Assembly: GCA_050951725.1 (NCBI GenBank)
Contig: JBMNJO010000020.1
Location: 1-64,000, forward strand
Reading direction: 5' to 3'
From: DTU052 sp050951725
Lineage (GTDB): Bacteria > Bacillota > Syntrophomonadia > Syntrophomonadales > DTU052
Length of the DNA: 64,000 nucleotides
Part shown: one piece after another, positions 24,380 to 32,847 of the stretch
Numbering within the stretch: the stretch's first letter is position 1
Layout: each line of letters starts with the position of its first letter
Notes under the pieces: generated by a model
The model's database searches: none
The model's input: the letters and a program-made list of their open reading frames with translations, nothing else
What the model was told of the DNA's origin: nothing
Made by a program: the position numbers and the translations under genes

Positions 24380-24600
24380 TAATGCATGCCTCCTTGTGCG
24401 CTGTTCACCTGGTTCAGGTAATTGAGCAGCGTCGTATAGTTCTGTTGGTGAACGCTGGCAGTGTCATAGAATACCTGGTGATGTGCCGATTGCGCTTGGA
24501 GTTCCTGGTTGGCATACTGAAATGACTTTTTGGCCGACAACAACTCCCAGGATAGAATGTCGTTGATGTAGTTGAGCTCCTTAATGGAAAGGTTTTTCAT
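24379..24600 (-). CDS. Small CotF-like spore coat protein
   Basis: This 73-residue helical protein begins MKNLSIKELNYINDILSWE and is similar in layout to its neighbour's Coat F domain, with a glutamine- and histidine-rich middle. The ATG at 24600 follows AAGGAGG by 5 bases. It is the first gene of a two-gene coat operon. Confidence 0.75.
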   Translation of the reverse strand: MKNLSIKELNYINDILSWELLSAKKSFQYANQELQAQSAHHQVFYDTASVHQQNYTTLLNYLNQVNSAQGGMH

Positions 24601-24794
24601 CGAATCCTCCTTCGTAGTTTTTTTGTAATTGGTTAAACTCCCATGCCTGGTGTGGTCTGGGACACAGCGATTTTCATGGGAAATCGAGTCGACTGGCGCA
24701 AGTAAAAAAAAATGTCCCCAACATGAGCCAGGTCTGAGGGAAACCACGGCCGGGTGTGCAAATAAAGAACCGTTCTCAACCTTGCGCGCATGTT

Positions 24795-24827
24795 GCCCCT
24801 TGGCGAGCTGACAGGCTCACCAGGGGC
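24795..24827 (-). terminator. Hairpin downstream of the GerMN gene
   Basis: GCCCCTTGG/CCAGGGGC with an inner GAGC/GCTC forms a strong stem just past the GerMN stop on the minus strand. There is no T-tract, so termination is likely but not certain. Confidence 0.5.
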
Positions 24828-24843
24828 TGGGCGCTTTTGGCAG

Positions 24844-25848
24844 TTACTGGTGATGGATCATTTTGGCGTTCCTGCCCATGGGTTTATCCATGACCACGTG
24901 CTCTATAGACAGGGGTTTGCCTTCCACGGTAATCTGAACCTGGTCGATGTTGTCCAGCTCGGTCAGGGTGTTGACGATGGAGTTGATAGTCATTGACTCG
25001 CCGGCCGCTCCCCCGGAATGCTTGCTGTGCATCTCCGAGGAGAAGTCAACGTAGGCGGTGGTACCTTTTACCTCCACTGACCGGACCTCGGCCTGCGCCG
25101 GTATGGTCCGGCGGAGTTCATTGTTGCGGGGGCCTTTGATTAACTCGTTAACAATCGTTTTGATATACCCTGCAGTGCTTAGGTTATTTGGTACCGATAT
25201 AGTTCTGGTTTCCGGGACCACTGCGGTAGCCTCCGGATTGGCAAAATAGAGGGTTACATTCCTTTTTACCGTCGGCTGGGTCTGATTCTGAGCCGGGCCA
25301 GCGGGCGGCGGTGCGGGTTTTTTGGCTGGGGTTTGGGTTTCGGTCCTGGCCTGCAAGGGGAAGGTCTTCATCCAACCCCGGGCCCTGCCGCTGGGTCCTT
25401 TCAGTTCCTCGCCCTCGACCAGGATTTTTACTTCATCAATCTCGTCAAACTGGGTCAGGGTGTTGACGAAGGCGCCTACTCCAAGGGTCTCAGCCATGCT
25501 GCCGTCAAACCGTGTAAAGTCATCATTGACATCGACAATCAGCTTGTCATCTTGTTTAATGGTCCCATAAACTCTGGTATTGGGTGAAATGTTAACGCGG
25601 TAGTTGTCATTTTCCGGGCCCTGGATCAGAGCCTTCAGCACTGCGGTGTACTTGTCGGCCCCGGCTTCGATTGTGACCCGCCTGTCTTCAGTTACCAGCC
25701 TTTCGTTATCCTCGTTGGCAAAGTAGAGCTTAACCGTTTGGGTAGTCTGATCAGGCCGCTGGGGAGCTTTCTCCTGGTTCTGCGCACACCCAGCCAGCAG
25801 TGTGACCATCGAAAGTGCAGCCAATAAAAGGGTCAACCGTTTAACCAT
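24844..25848 (-). CDS. Lipoprotein with two GerMN domains
   Basis: This 334-residue protein starts with a signal peptide and lipobox LLAGC (Cys 21). Two GerMN domains follow, each starting with a VKLYFAN or VTLYFAN strand (about residues 39 and 195) and ending in an INSIVNTLTELDNIDQVQI-like helix-strand. A proline-rich linker (PAKKPAPPPAGPA) joins them. GerM works in sporulation and germination at the forespore envelope. Here it stands alone on the outer face of the membrane; the role is inferred from the domain. Confidence 0.85.
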   Translation of the reverse strand: MVKRLTLLLAALSMVTLLAGCAQNQEKAPQRPDQTTQTVKLYFANEDNERLVTEDRRVTIEAGADKYTAVLKALIQGPENDNYRVNISPNTRVYGTIKQDDKLIVDVNDDFTRFDGSMAETLGVGAFVNTLTQFDEIDEVKILVEGEELKGPSGRARGWMKTFPLQARTETQTPAKKPAPPPAGPAQNQTQPTVKRNVTLYFANPEATAVVPETRTISVPNNLSTAGYIKTIVNELIKGPRNNELRRTIPAQAEVRSVEVKGTTAYVDFSSEMHSKHSGGAAGESMTINSIVNTLTELDNIDQVQITVEGKPLSIEHVVMDKPMGRNAKMIHHQ

Positions 25849-26100
25849 TCAATTCACTCCTTTCCTGGACTTAGTATGCTCAAACCACCGTCAATCTTGC
25901 ATCGGATTGACACCGGGTTAACGGTGACGTTACCGGAAATAAGGCTTAGTCCGTAACCGGCCGGGGCCCTGGGTTTTGGAGAGAGCGAACGGGTCCCGGC
26001 TGCCCTAAATGGAAACTGAAAGGTTCTCTGACTGCACTCGCTTTACGACCAGACCGGGAACAGCCGAGCGACGATATTACAGTTAAAGCCTCGTTATGCC

Positions 26101-26880
26101 TCAGCCAAGAAACTCTTTCAATACCGTGTAAACCTTCCCGGGATACTGGTTAAAAAACAGATGCCCGCCCCCGGGAATGGTTATAAGTTGAGCTGCCGGG
26201 ATGTGCTCGGCAAGTATTCTGGAGTTTTGAGGGGGAACCAGGACATCCATATCTCCTGTAATTATCAGGGTATTATGTTTGATCTGCGGGAGGCGTTCAA
26301 AGGTGTCGTGAGCCTGGATGGCTCCCAATTGCCGGAAAAAGACTTTCGCAGGCATAGGAGAAATGGCGATTGACTGGACAAAAGCCTTTACCTTTTCAGG
26401 ACTGTTCTTGAGAAAGTCCGGGGTAAATACCAAATCCAGGGTCTTTTCGGGGGAGGTGATGCTCTCGGCCAGGATTTGAACGGTTTCCGCTGTGGCGGGC
26501 ACGGAATGAGCCGGACCGCAGTTGGTGCACCCCAGGGCCAGTTTGTCCACGGCGTCCGGAAACAGCAGCGCGATCTCCTGGGCAATCATACCGCCCATAG
26601 AGATTCCCATAACGTGGGCTTTATCTATTCCCAGGGCCCCCATCAGGCTCACAGTGTCACGGGCCATCATGGGGATGCTGTATTCCATGTCCGGAGCGTC
26701 GGTTCTGCCGGCGCCCCGGTTATCGATCAGGATTACCCGGTAATCCTGACTGAGCCGCTCAATGAACTCATCAGGCCACCAGTCGCTGTTGCCGGCCAGA
26801 CCCATAACCATCACCAGAGGATAACCCGCACCAGATACGCGGTAATACATATTGATATCGTTAACAGCTTGGTATGGCAT
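26101..26880 (-). CDS. Alpha/beta hydrolase
   Basis: This 259-residue hydrolase has the oxyanion region VMVMGLAGNSDWW, nucleophile elbow GISMGG (Ser near 94), catalytic Asp in TGDMDVLVPP, and His in GGGHLFF. It resembles PcaD/BioH-type carboxylesterases; the substrate cannot be read. The start ATG follows AAAGGAGG on the minus strand. About 250 bases to the GerMN gene hold nothing obvious. Confidence 0.85.
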   Translation of the reverse strand: MPYQAVNDINMYYRVSGAGYPLVMVMGLAGNSDWWPDEFIERLSQDYRVILIDNRGAGRTDAPDMEYSIPMMARDTVSLMGALGIDKAHVMGISMGGMIAQEIALLFPDAVDKLALGCTNCGPAHSVPATAETVQILAESITSPEKTLDLVFTPDFLKNSPEKVKAFVQSIAISPMPAKVFFRQLGAIQAHDTFERLPQIKHNTLIITGDMDVLVPPQNSRILAEHIPAAQLITIPGGGHLFFNQYPGKVYTVLKEFLG

Positions 26881-26964
26881 ATTTTAATCCTCCTTTTATT
26901 GTTAGCATCATGATAACCTTAGATTAACAGATGAATCCAGGCCAAATTGATGCTGGCCAACAGC

Positions 26965-27006
26965 AAACGGCGGTTGCCGCGCATTCAAGCGCGTAGACCG
27001 CCGTTT
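26965..27006. other. Strong inverted repeat
   Basis: AAACGGCGGT/ACCGCCGTTT with an inner CGCGC/GCGCG forms a near-continuous stem. It lies in the 327-base gap between the hydrolase and cotJC, about 200 bases past cotJC. No gene is seen in the gap; the hairpin may terminate cotJABC, although there is no long T-run. Confidence 0.55.
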
Positions 27007-27207
27007 ATGAATTCTTTGTCCCCGCGTCTTCGCTTTATGCATTTCGGGCAGCGCAGGGCTGATGTCTGTGACAGGCCGGCCCCCGCTTTGCCGTGGTTGG
27101 TACGGTTCATAGTTATCTGAGTGAGTGCGCGATAGATCTTGGTCGCCTGTCGGGATCGGGATGGTCCAGTTCATAGTTCTCCAAGCGGGTGGTCGATGTT
27201 ATCCGGA

Positions 27208-27783
27208 TTAATAAAAAATCCTCTTGCTGTTGTAATGATCATAGATGTGCTGCAGGGTTTCTCCGAACCTCTGATAGTGTACGATTTCCCGCATCCGCAG
27301 CCAGGCCAGGGTCTCAGTGACTCCTGGATCATCTGACAGCTGGATAAGGTATTCATACGTGGAGCGGGCCTTTTGTTCAGCAGCCATATTCTCGTGCAGG
27401 TCGGTTATGGGATCCCCTTTGGATTGGATGTAGGCGGCAACCCAAGGTACCCCATCGCCATTAACGAAGTACAAGGCCTTGTCATGGTCAGCATAATAGC
27501 CTTCCATGCCCGCTGCCTTGATCTGATCGATAGAAGCATCCTTGATAAGGTTATAGACCAGGGTGGCCACGATCTCCATATGGGCCAGTTCTTCGGTGCC
27601 AATATCATTCAGGATCGCTTTGGACCTTCCGGTCGGCATGGTGTACCTCTGGGTTAGATAACGAAGTGAGGCAGCCAGCTCGCCATCAGGTCCGCCATAC
27701 TGGGTGATTACTGCCTTGGCCAGCTTGGGGTTGGTTCCGGTGATCTTGGCCGGGTATTCAAGTTTCTTTTCATAAATCCACAT
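27208..27783 (-). CDS. cotJC: CotJC, manganese-catalase-like spore coat protein
   Basis: This 191-residue protein has the ferritin-like fold of manganese catalases: a TEELAHMEIV metal motif, and later EQKARSTYEYLIQL and REIVHYQRFGETL. It starts MWIYEKKLEYP as CotJC proteins do. It is the last gene of cotJABC, 20 bases after cotJB, with AGAGAGGAGG ahead of the ATG. In Bacillus the product is an inner coat protein; catalase activity is inferred. Confidence 0.93.
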   Translation of the reverse strand: MWIYEKKLEYPAKITGTNPKLAKAVITQYGGPDGELAASLRYLTQRYTMPTGRSKAILNDIGTEELAHMEIVATLVYNLIKDASIDQIKAAGMEGYYADHDKALYFVNGDGVPWVAAYIQSKGDPITDLHENMAAEQKARSTYEYLIQLSDDPGVTETLAWLRMREIVHYQRFGETLQHIYDHYNSKRIFY

Positions 27784-27803
27784 AGATGTTCCTCCTCTCT
27801 CCT

Positions 27804-28064
27804 TCAGGCGAAGTTAATTTGCCAAGGCCAGGGTTCATCAATCCACTGCCAAGGGAAATCGCTCGTGGAATAGCCGAAATTGGTGAGTGGTCCAAATTTC
27901 TTTTCGTACTCAGCTTTCAGCTCGGCCAGCTTTTTGACGGTTTCATTGAAGTCGTTCAGAGCCTTCTTGTCGTCCGGATGGGTGTCCAGGTAGAGGTTAA
28001 ACTCCACAGCAGTAAACTCTTCAGCCATAATGTTAATCAACATGGTCTTTCTGTCCTTATCCAT
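27804..28064 (-). CDS. cotJB: CotJB spore coat protein
   Basis: This 86-residue protein is of the CotJB family, with the core EEFTAVEFNLYLDTHPDDKKALNDF and a tryptophan-rich tail WQWIDEPWPWQ. ATG 28064 is chosen because it begins the family N-terminus and follows GAAGGGGTGGGAGG; it overlaps the cotJA end by eight bases. Confidence 0.92.
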   Translation of the reverse strand: MDKDRKTMLINIMAEEFTAVEFNLYLDTHPDDKKALNDFNETVKKLAELKAEYEKKFGPLTNFGYSTSDFPWQWIDEPWPWQINFA

Positions 28065-28317
28065 TCCTCCCACCCCTTCCCATAGTCCGCCAGGAGGGCG
28101 TCTCACGAGTACGATCACGTACACGCTCACGATCCGGCTCCCGTTCCCGCTGCGGTTCATGTTTTAGCGGTTCTTTGCTTTTCTTCTTCTCGTATGGCAT
28201 ATACAGCTCAGGGAATATAGTTCCCTTTTGCAGGCCTTCCAGGGGTGAAAAGCGCTTGGTGTACTGCTGGTCTTTAATATACGCCCGGGCCAGTTCGAGC
28301 TCGCTTTGTCCTTTCAA
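28057..28317 (-). CDS. cotJA: CotJA spore coat associated protein
   Basis: This 86-residue protein has the CotJA core ARAYIKDQQYTKRFSPLEGLQKGTIFPELYMPY. The TTG at 28317 is preferred because AAGGGAG lies 8 bases before it; a GTG at 28335 would put that sequence inside the gene. The C-terminal third is rich in Arg-Glu and Arg-Asp pairs (REREPDRERVRDRTRE), an uncommon charged tail. It is the first gene of cotJABC. Confidence 0.85.
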   Translation of the reverse strand: MKGQSELELARAYIKDQQYTKRFSPLEGLQKGTIFPELYMPYEKKKSKEPLKHEPQREREPDRERVRDRTRETPSWRTMGRGGRNG

Positions 28318-28516
28318 AGCATTTACTCCCTTCACAAATAATTCTGCTCCATAGTATGTAAAACAAAGATTGAATTGTTACTTTGGCAGGGGTATTTCCA
28401 ACAGTATGGGGTACAGAAAAACGAGGAATGTCGAAATGGTGGGCTGCGGCGAATTGCATCGTGTGCGGATTCTTGGGAGGATGAAACAGGGGTATATGCT
28501 TGAGACAGGGTAATGG

Positions 28517-28679
28517 GGGTACCGGGAGACAAGGAGCGACCTGGCAAGGTGGTGACATAAAGTGGGTGCGAGATCCGCTGAATGGAGAAGGGAATAGGGG
28601 TACTGGGAAACGGGAGCGACCGGGCAAGGTCGTGACATATAACAGGGGCGGGCGGCACCTGCTGGGTGGAAAGGGGAAC
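28517..28679. repeat. Two imperfect tandem copies of an about 81-bp unit
   Basis: Unit one (28517-28597) and unit two (28598-28679) share GGGTAC.GGGA.AC, GAGCGACC.GGCAAGGT and GTGACATA, at about 70-75 percent by eye. A simpler GGGACA run follows (28676-28700). No convincing gene is present between cotJA and this region. Confidence 0.6.
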
Positions 28680-28711
28680 AGGGACAGGGACAGGGGACAG
28701 GGTGATAGAAT

Positions 28712-28834
28712 AGCAACACCCTGCTAAGGCGAACGACGAAAAGGGGCGAGCCCCATGGACGGGGTTGGTGGACCACTGAGCATGGACGTGAAATGGCCCG
28801 ATCCCTTTCGTCTGAGACAAGCAGTTGGTGTTGC
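28712..28834 (+). ncRNA. TwoAYGGAY-type structured RNA
   Basis: AGCAACACC closes with GGTGTTGC, an inner GACGAAAAGGG pairs with CCCTTTCGTC, and two hairpin loops read ATGGAC (28755-28760 and 28782-28787). Two AYGGAY loops are the mark of the TwoAYGGAY motif. A homologous copy with compensating changes lies at 35736-35855. Function is unknown. Confidence 0.75.
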
Positions 28835-28881
28835 ATCATGCGAAGTCTGTCAAACTAACAAAGTTACTTTTCAGCTGGCAA

Positions 28882-29319
28882 TCAAGCCAGTACCGGCGCG
28901 GTTGCTTCGAAGTTCTCAATCAGCCTTCTCACCTCATCAGGGATGGGGACGCTCCGCTTGATTCTCATATCATATCCGGCATAGATGCTTTCTGCCAGAA
29001 CGATGGGTTCGGTTCCGCCTTCCTTCCTGATCATAAAGTTGGTTACGAAACTCGAATTCCCCAGCTTGGATACCTTGACATAGACATTAAGAACATCATC
29101 AAAAAGGCCTGACCCTTTGAACTCCAGCGTGGTTTTGACCAGCGCAAAGTCGAATATCGGTTCTTCGGAAGGGATCATGGCCATCCCCAGATTGCGAAAA
29201 TACTCGGTAATTCCGATGTCCAGGTAGGTCAGGTAATGGCTGTTAAAAACTATCATCTGTCCATCAATCTCGGCATAACGAACTCGAAGTGAGTGACAAA
29301 AGCGGTACCCTTCTGACAA
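28882..29319 (-). CDS. Acyl-CoA thioesterase (YbgC/FadM-like hotdog fold)
   Basis: This 145-residue protein has a single hotdog domain. The N-terminal LRVRYAEIDGQMIVFNSHYLTYLDIGITEYF matches the 4-hydroxybenzoyl-CoA thioesterase family, with the acidic residue in AEID where the catalytic Asp normally sits. The VKTTLEFKGSGLFDDVL stretch is typical. It likely cleaves acyl-CoA in the cytoplasm. Confidence 0.85.
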   Translation of the reverse strand: MSEGYRFCHSLRVRYAEIDGQMIVFNSHYLTYLDIGITEYFRNLGMAMIPSEEPIFDFALVKTTLEFKGSGLFDDVLNVYVKVSKLGNSSFVTNFMIRKEGGTEPIVLAESIYAGYDMRIKRSVPIPDEVRRLIENFEATAPVLA

Positions 29320-29414
29320 TGTTGGTTACCTTCCTTTCATTCTTTTTTTGGCTGAAAGTAATCTGAACAATACCGGGGTCATTTTCTGGCCCACCGGGCC
29401 ATGTGTCTGAAGAC

Positions 29415-29609
29415 TCAGGTCTCCTTGGAATCATCACAGGCAGCAGGGGATTGCCAGGGAATAAGGATCAGGGCAATGATAAGGCAGATCCCGGCCAGGA
29501 CTAATTGAATCATCGAGCCGCTGAAGGGTCCTATTAAAGTTCCGGATAACGGCCTAACCAGCATCAATACCAGGGCTATCGCCAGGGGTAAAAGCCAAAT
29601 ACGTCCCAA
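29415..29609 (-). CDS. Small membrane protein, unknown
   Basis: This 64-residue product has two hydrophobic helices (about 5-22 and 32-52) and a short polar tail. I do not recognise a family. It lies 32 bases downstream of the PilZ gene on the same strand, and may be co-transcribed with it. Confidence 0.5.
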   Translation of the reverse strand: MGRIWLLPLAIALVLMLVRPLSGTLIGPFSGSMIQLVLAGICLIIALILIPWQSPAACDDSKET

Positions 29610-29640
29610 TTAGCATCCCTCCCATGGAATTCGAGTCTGG

Positions 29641-30435
29641 TCACCTGCGGTAACCATCATTCTGCAGGCGGCTGCACTTGGAGCAGAATACGGACTGCTG
29701 GCGCATTACTTCGGAAAGGGGTTTCCCGCAGCGCAGGCAGAGGCCTTCAGCCAAACGGCGCTGTCGTTCCAGAATAGTCTGCTGGTGTTTGAACATCCAG
29801 GAGATGATCTGGTCCCTGACGGATTCCCGTATTTTGCTGAACTTTACTCCGGCAAATATCTGGTCGGTGTCCGTTCCGCTTTCGGTTCGGGCTACCTCGC
29901 CCCTGATGACCAAACGGTTCCGGGGTTCCAATTCAAGGAACAGCTCCAACTCGTCTCCGACCTGCAGCGGATGTGCGGTGGCAATCTTACAGCCGCCCCC
30001 GCTTAGATCCACTATCAAGCCCTCCAATTCTTCCTCATCCGCATCAGCAAACTCGGAGTCTGCTGCCGATGACTGTCGGGGATGGGTGATGATGAAGCGA
30101 CAATGGAGTGATGACTCTATCCTGGCCCAGGCCCTTCGCTGTACCGTTTCAGCAGAATCGTCAGACGAGGGCGATGGTTCGGATGGGCTGTTGGATTTGA
30201 GGCGACGCCGGCTTAACTCAAAAATAGTCAGAGCTATCAAACCCAAACCCAGGGCCAGAAAGAGGTGGTTGATTATAGGAGAATCATCCCCGCGGAGGTA
30301 CTCTCTGAAGGCTTTGGTAAACTCACTGTATTCCCAGGTTTGTGCACCAATTTGGATCGATGGAGCAGCAGCCTGAACCAGAGAAGGAGGAGAGAGTATG
30401 TAAACTATCAGCAGGCACAGTATTAATGGTATCAC
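29641..30435 (-). CDS. Membrane-anchored PilZ-domain protein with zinc ribbon
   Basis: This 264-residue protein has an N-terminal hydrophobic segment (signal or anchor), a second membrane helix (about residues 57-75), a PilZ domain with RRAWARI (the arginine motif), DLSGGGCKI (the D/NxSxxG motif) and GVKFSKI, and a C-terminal CxxC...CxxC zinc-ribbon-like element (CLRCGKP...FCSKC). PilZ domains bind c-di-GMP. The start is GTG without a close ribosome binding site, so the true start is uncertain. With the c-di-GMP-I riboswitch at 56.5 kb it shows that the cell uses this messenger. Confidence 0.8.
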   Translation of the reverse strand: MIPLILCLLIVYILSPPSLVQAAAPSIQIGAQTWEYSEFTKAFREYLRGDDSPIINHLFLALGLGLIALTIFELSRRRLKSNSPSEPSPSSDDSAETVQRRAWARIESSLHCRFIITHPRQSSAADSEFADADEEELEGLIVDLSGGGCKIATAHPLQVGDELELFLELEPRNRLVIRGEVARTESGTDTDQIFAGVKFSKIRESVRDQIISWMFKHQQTILERQRRLAEGLCLRCGKPLSEVMRQQSVFCSKCSRLQNDGYRR

Positions 30436-30608
30436 AAATTTTGCTCGAACTCCTATGGCAGTTCCCCTCCCTCCAGTGTTAGCCGATACCTCATCCCGGA
30501 CCTTGGTCCCAAATCCAGAGAACTTTTCCTATTATCATCTTATCATGCTGGACTGGAATTGAAAATTATTCAAGTCTTGAGATTAGTGGTTGGCTGATAA
30601 AGAAAAAA

Positions 30609-30720
30609 GTGATGCACGGGGCCTGACCCCGTGCATCACTGCATCACGTGTATCATGGGTGCATCACGGGGACAGTCCCCACGATGCATATTGCATCACG
30701 GGGACTGTCCCCGTGATGCA
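30609..30720. repeat. Cluster of palindromic repeats
   Basis: A hairpin GTGATGCACGGGG/CCCCGTGCATCAC (30609-30639) is followed by a paired 29-bp repeat (30660-30688 and 30692-30720) with a TAT spacer. It ends eight bases before the EF-G stop codon. The first hairpin resembles one at 50804-50830. Confidence 0.9.
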
Positions 30721-30728
30721 ATATATTC

Positions 30729-32753
30729 TCAGACCGCGAGTTTACTGGCCTCAAGTGAGGTTTCTTCGTAATGGGAGAACTGCATGTTGAAACTGGCGCG
30801 CCCCTGTGTTATCGACCTTATGGAGGTCGAGTACCCGAAGAGTTCGGCCATTGGGACAAACCCCCTGATTACCTGGGTGTTGTAACTGGTGTCCATGGAC
30901 TCCAGGCGACCGCGTTTACTGTTCAGGTTGTTTATTATGTTGCCGGTAAACTCGTCCGGTGCAGTTATCTCAAGCTTCATAATCGGCTCCAGGAGCTTCG
31001 GTGCCGCCTTGGACAAGGCGTCCTTAACCGCCAGGAGTCCGGCCATCTTGAAGGCCATCTCCGAGGAGTCGACCTCATGGAATGAGCCGTCCAATACGGT
31101 AACCTTGACGTTGACTACCGGGAAGCCCTTTATTGGACCTTCGTTCAAGGCTTCCATGACCCCTGATTCGATGGCAGAGAAGTATTCCCGGGGAATGACC
31201 CCGCCGGTAATCTTGAACTGAACACTGGTTTCGTCCGCCGGTTCTATCAGGAGTTTCACATGACCGTATTGCCCGTGTCCGCCGGTCTGTTTTACGAAAC
31301 GGCATTCGCCGTTGGCGGCGCGGGATATGGTCTCCTTGTAGGCTACCTGCGGCCTGCCCAGACGGGCATCCACCTTGAATTCCCGTTTGAGACGTTCAGC
31401 GATGACCTCCAGGTGCAGTTCACCCATGCCCGATATCAAGGTCTGGCCGGTCTCATGGTTAACCGACGCCTTGAAGGTTGGGTCCTCTGCTGACAGCTTG
31501 GCCAGGGCTTCTGCTACCCGGACCTGGTCCATGCGGTTTTTGGCCTCTATGGCAATGGAGATGACCGGTTCCGGGAAATCAATGTCCTCCATGAGGACCG
31601 GTCTTTGTTCCGATGCCAGGGTATCACCGGTGCTAACATTCTTGAGCCCGATGATGGCGGCGATATCTCCCGCTCTGATCGCCGTGACCTCTTCGCGGTG
31701 ATCAGCATGCATCCGCAGGAGGCGTCCCACATGCTCGCGACGTCCCTTGTTGACATGATAGACATTGCTACCTGAGGTCAGGACACCGGAATAGACCCTG
31801 ACAAAAGCCAGTTTGCCGACATGCCGGTCAGCCACGATCTTGAAAACCAGGGCGGCAAACTCATCGTTTTCATCCGGACGGATCATAACGGGTTCACCAC
31901 TGCCATACAATGATGCCTTCACCTCACCGACATCCTCGGGTGAGGGAAGGTAATCCACGATGGCATCCAGCAAGGGCTGAACCCCGACGTTACGGTAAGA
32001 ACTGCCGCACAATACCGGAACCAGACTGCCGGCGATGGTCTGACGCCGCAGAGCTGACATAATCAGGTCGTTTGAAACCGGCTGGTTCTCCACGTACAAT
32101 TCCATGACCGCCTCATCAGTCTCCGCCAGGGTCTCAATTAATTGCTGGCGGAACAGAGCAGCGTCCTCCCGACACTCAGCCGGGATCGGGCAATGAGTCA
32201 TGTTTACGCCCAGTTTGTCAATAAAGGTCAGGTAACTTTCGTTAATGATATCGATTATTCCGGTCAGCCCGTGTTCGCCAATGACGGGGATGGTTAACAG
32301 TACCGGGTTGGCTCCCAGGTTACTGCGAATCTGATCCACCACCCGCTGGTAATCTGCTCCGACAGCATCCATCTTGTTGATAAATGCGATCCGCGGTACA
32401 TGGTACTTGTCGGCCTGTCGCCATACGGTTTCCGACTGGGGTTCAACCCCGCCCTTGCCGCAGAAAATGACTACTGCGCCGTCCAACACCCGCAGGCTCC
32501 GTTCAACCTCAGCGGTGAAATCCACATGACCGGGGGTGTCCACTATATTGATGGTTTCACCTTTCCAGGAGCAGGTGGTAGCAGCCGAGGTAATAGTAAT
32601 ACCCCGTTCCTTCTCATATGGGAGATAATCCATGACACTCTCACCGTCATGGGTCTCTCCTACCTTGTATGTCTTGCCCGTGTAATACAGGATGCGTTCC
32701 GAAGTAGTCGTTTTACCTGCGTCAATATGGGCGATTATCCCTATGTTTCTCAC
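30729..32753 (-). CDS. fusA: Elongation factor G paralogue
   Basis: This 674-residue translational GTPase has G1 AHIDAGKTT, G3 DTPGH and G4 NKMD, followed by domains II-V (RGDIAAIIGLKNVSTGDTL, TGGHGQYGHV, FGYSTSIRSITQGRASF). It starts directly at RNIGIIAHIDAG, shorter at the N-terminus than standard EF-G. It does not lie beside rpsL, rpsG or tuf, so it is probably a second EF-G (EF-G2-like). The Tet-type ribosome protection family is less likely. GTG start after AAGGTGAGGG. Confidence 0.88.
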   Translation of the reverse strand: MRNIGIIAHIDAGKTTTSERILYYTGKTYKVGETHDGESVMDYLPYEKERGITITSAATTCSWKGETINIVDTPGHVDFTAEVERSLRVLDGAVVIFCGKGGVEPQSETVWRQADKYHVPRIAFINKMDAVGADYQRVVDQIRSNLGANPVLLTIPVIGEHGLTGIIDIINESYLTFIDKLGVNMTHCPIPAECREDAALFRQQLIETLAETDEAVMELYVENQPVSNDLIMSALRRQTIAGSLVPVLCGSSYRNVGVQPLLDAIVDYLPSPEDVGEVKASLYGSGEPVMIRPDENDEFAALVFKIVADRHVGKLAFVRVYSGVLTSGSNVYHVNKGRREHVGRLLRMHADHREEVTAIRAGDIAAIIGLKNVSTGDTLASEQRPVLMEDIDFPEPVISIAIEAKNRMDQVRVAEALAKLSAEDPTFKASVNHETGQTLISGMGELHLEVIAERLKREFKVDARLGRPQVAYKETISRAANGECRFVKQTGGHGQYGHVKLLIEPADETSVQFKITGGVIPREYFSAIESGVMEALNEGPIKGFPVVNVKVTVLDGSFHEVDSSEMAFKMAGLLAVKDALSKAAPKLLEPIMKLEITAPDEFTGNIINNLNSKRGRLESMDTSYNTQVIRGFVPMAELFGYSTSIRSITQGRASFNMQFSHYEETSLEASKLAV

Positions 32754-32847
32754 GTTACACCCTCACCTTGTTTCATAATTCGGCCAAAAAGCAACCAAAA
32801 TATAATGCTACATCGTTTGTGATGCGTTGTCAAGAATTGCATCACGG

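Noticed and set aside
28332..28839. Overlapping proline/serine-rich minus-strand frames
   Set aside because: They lie over tandem repeats and a structured RNA and lack ribosome binding sites.
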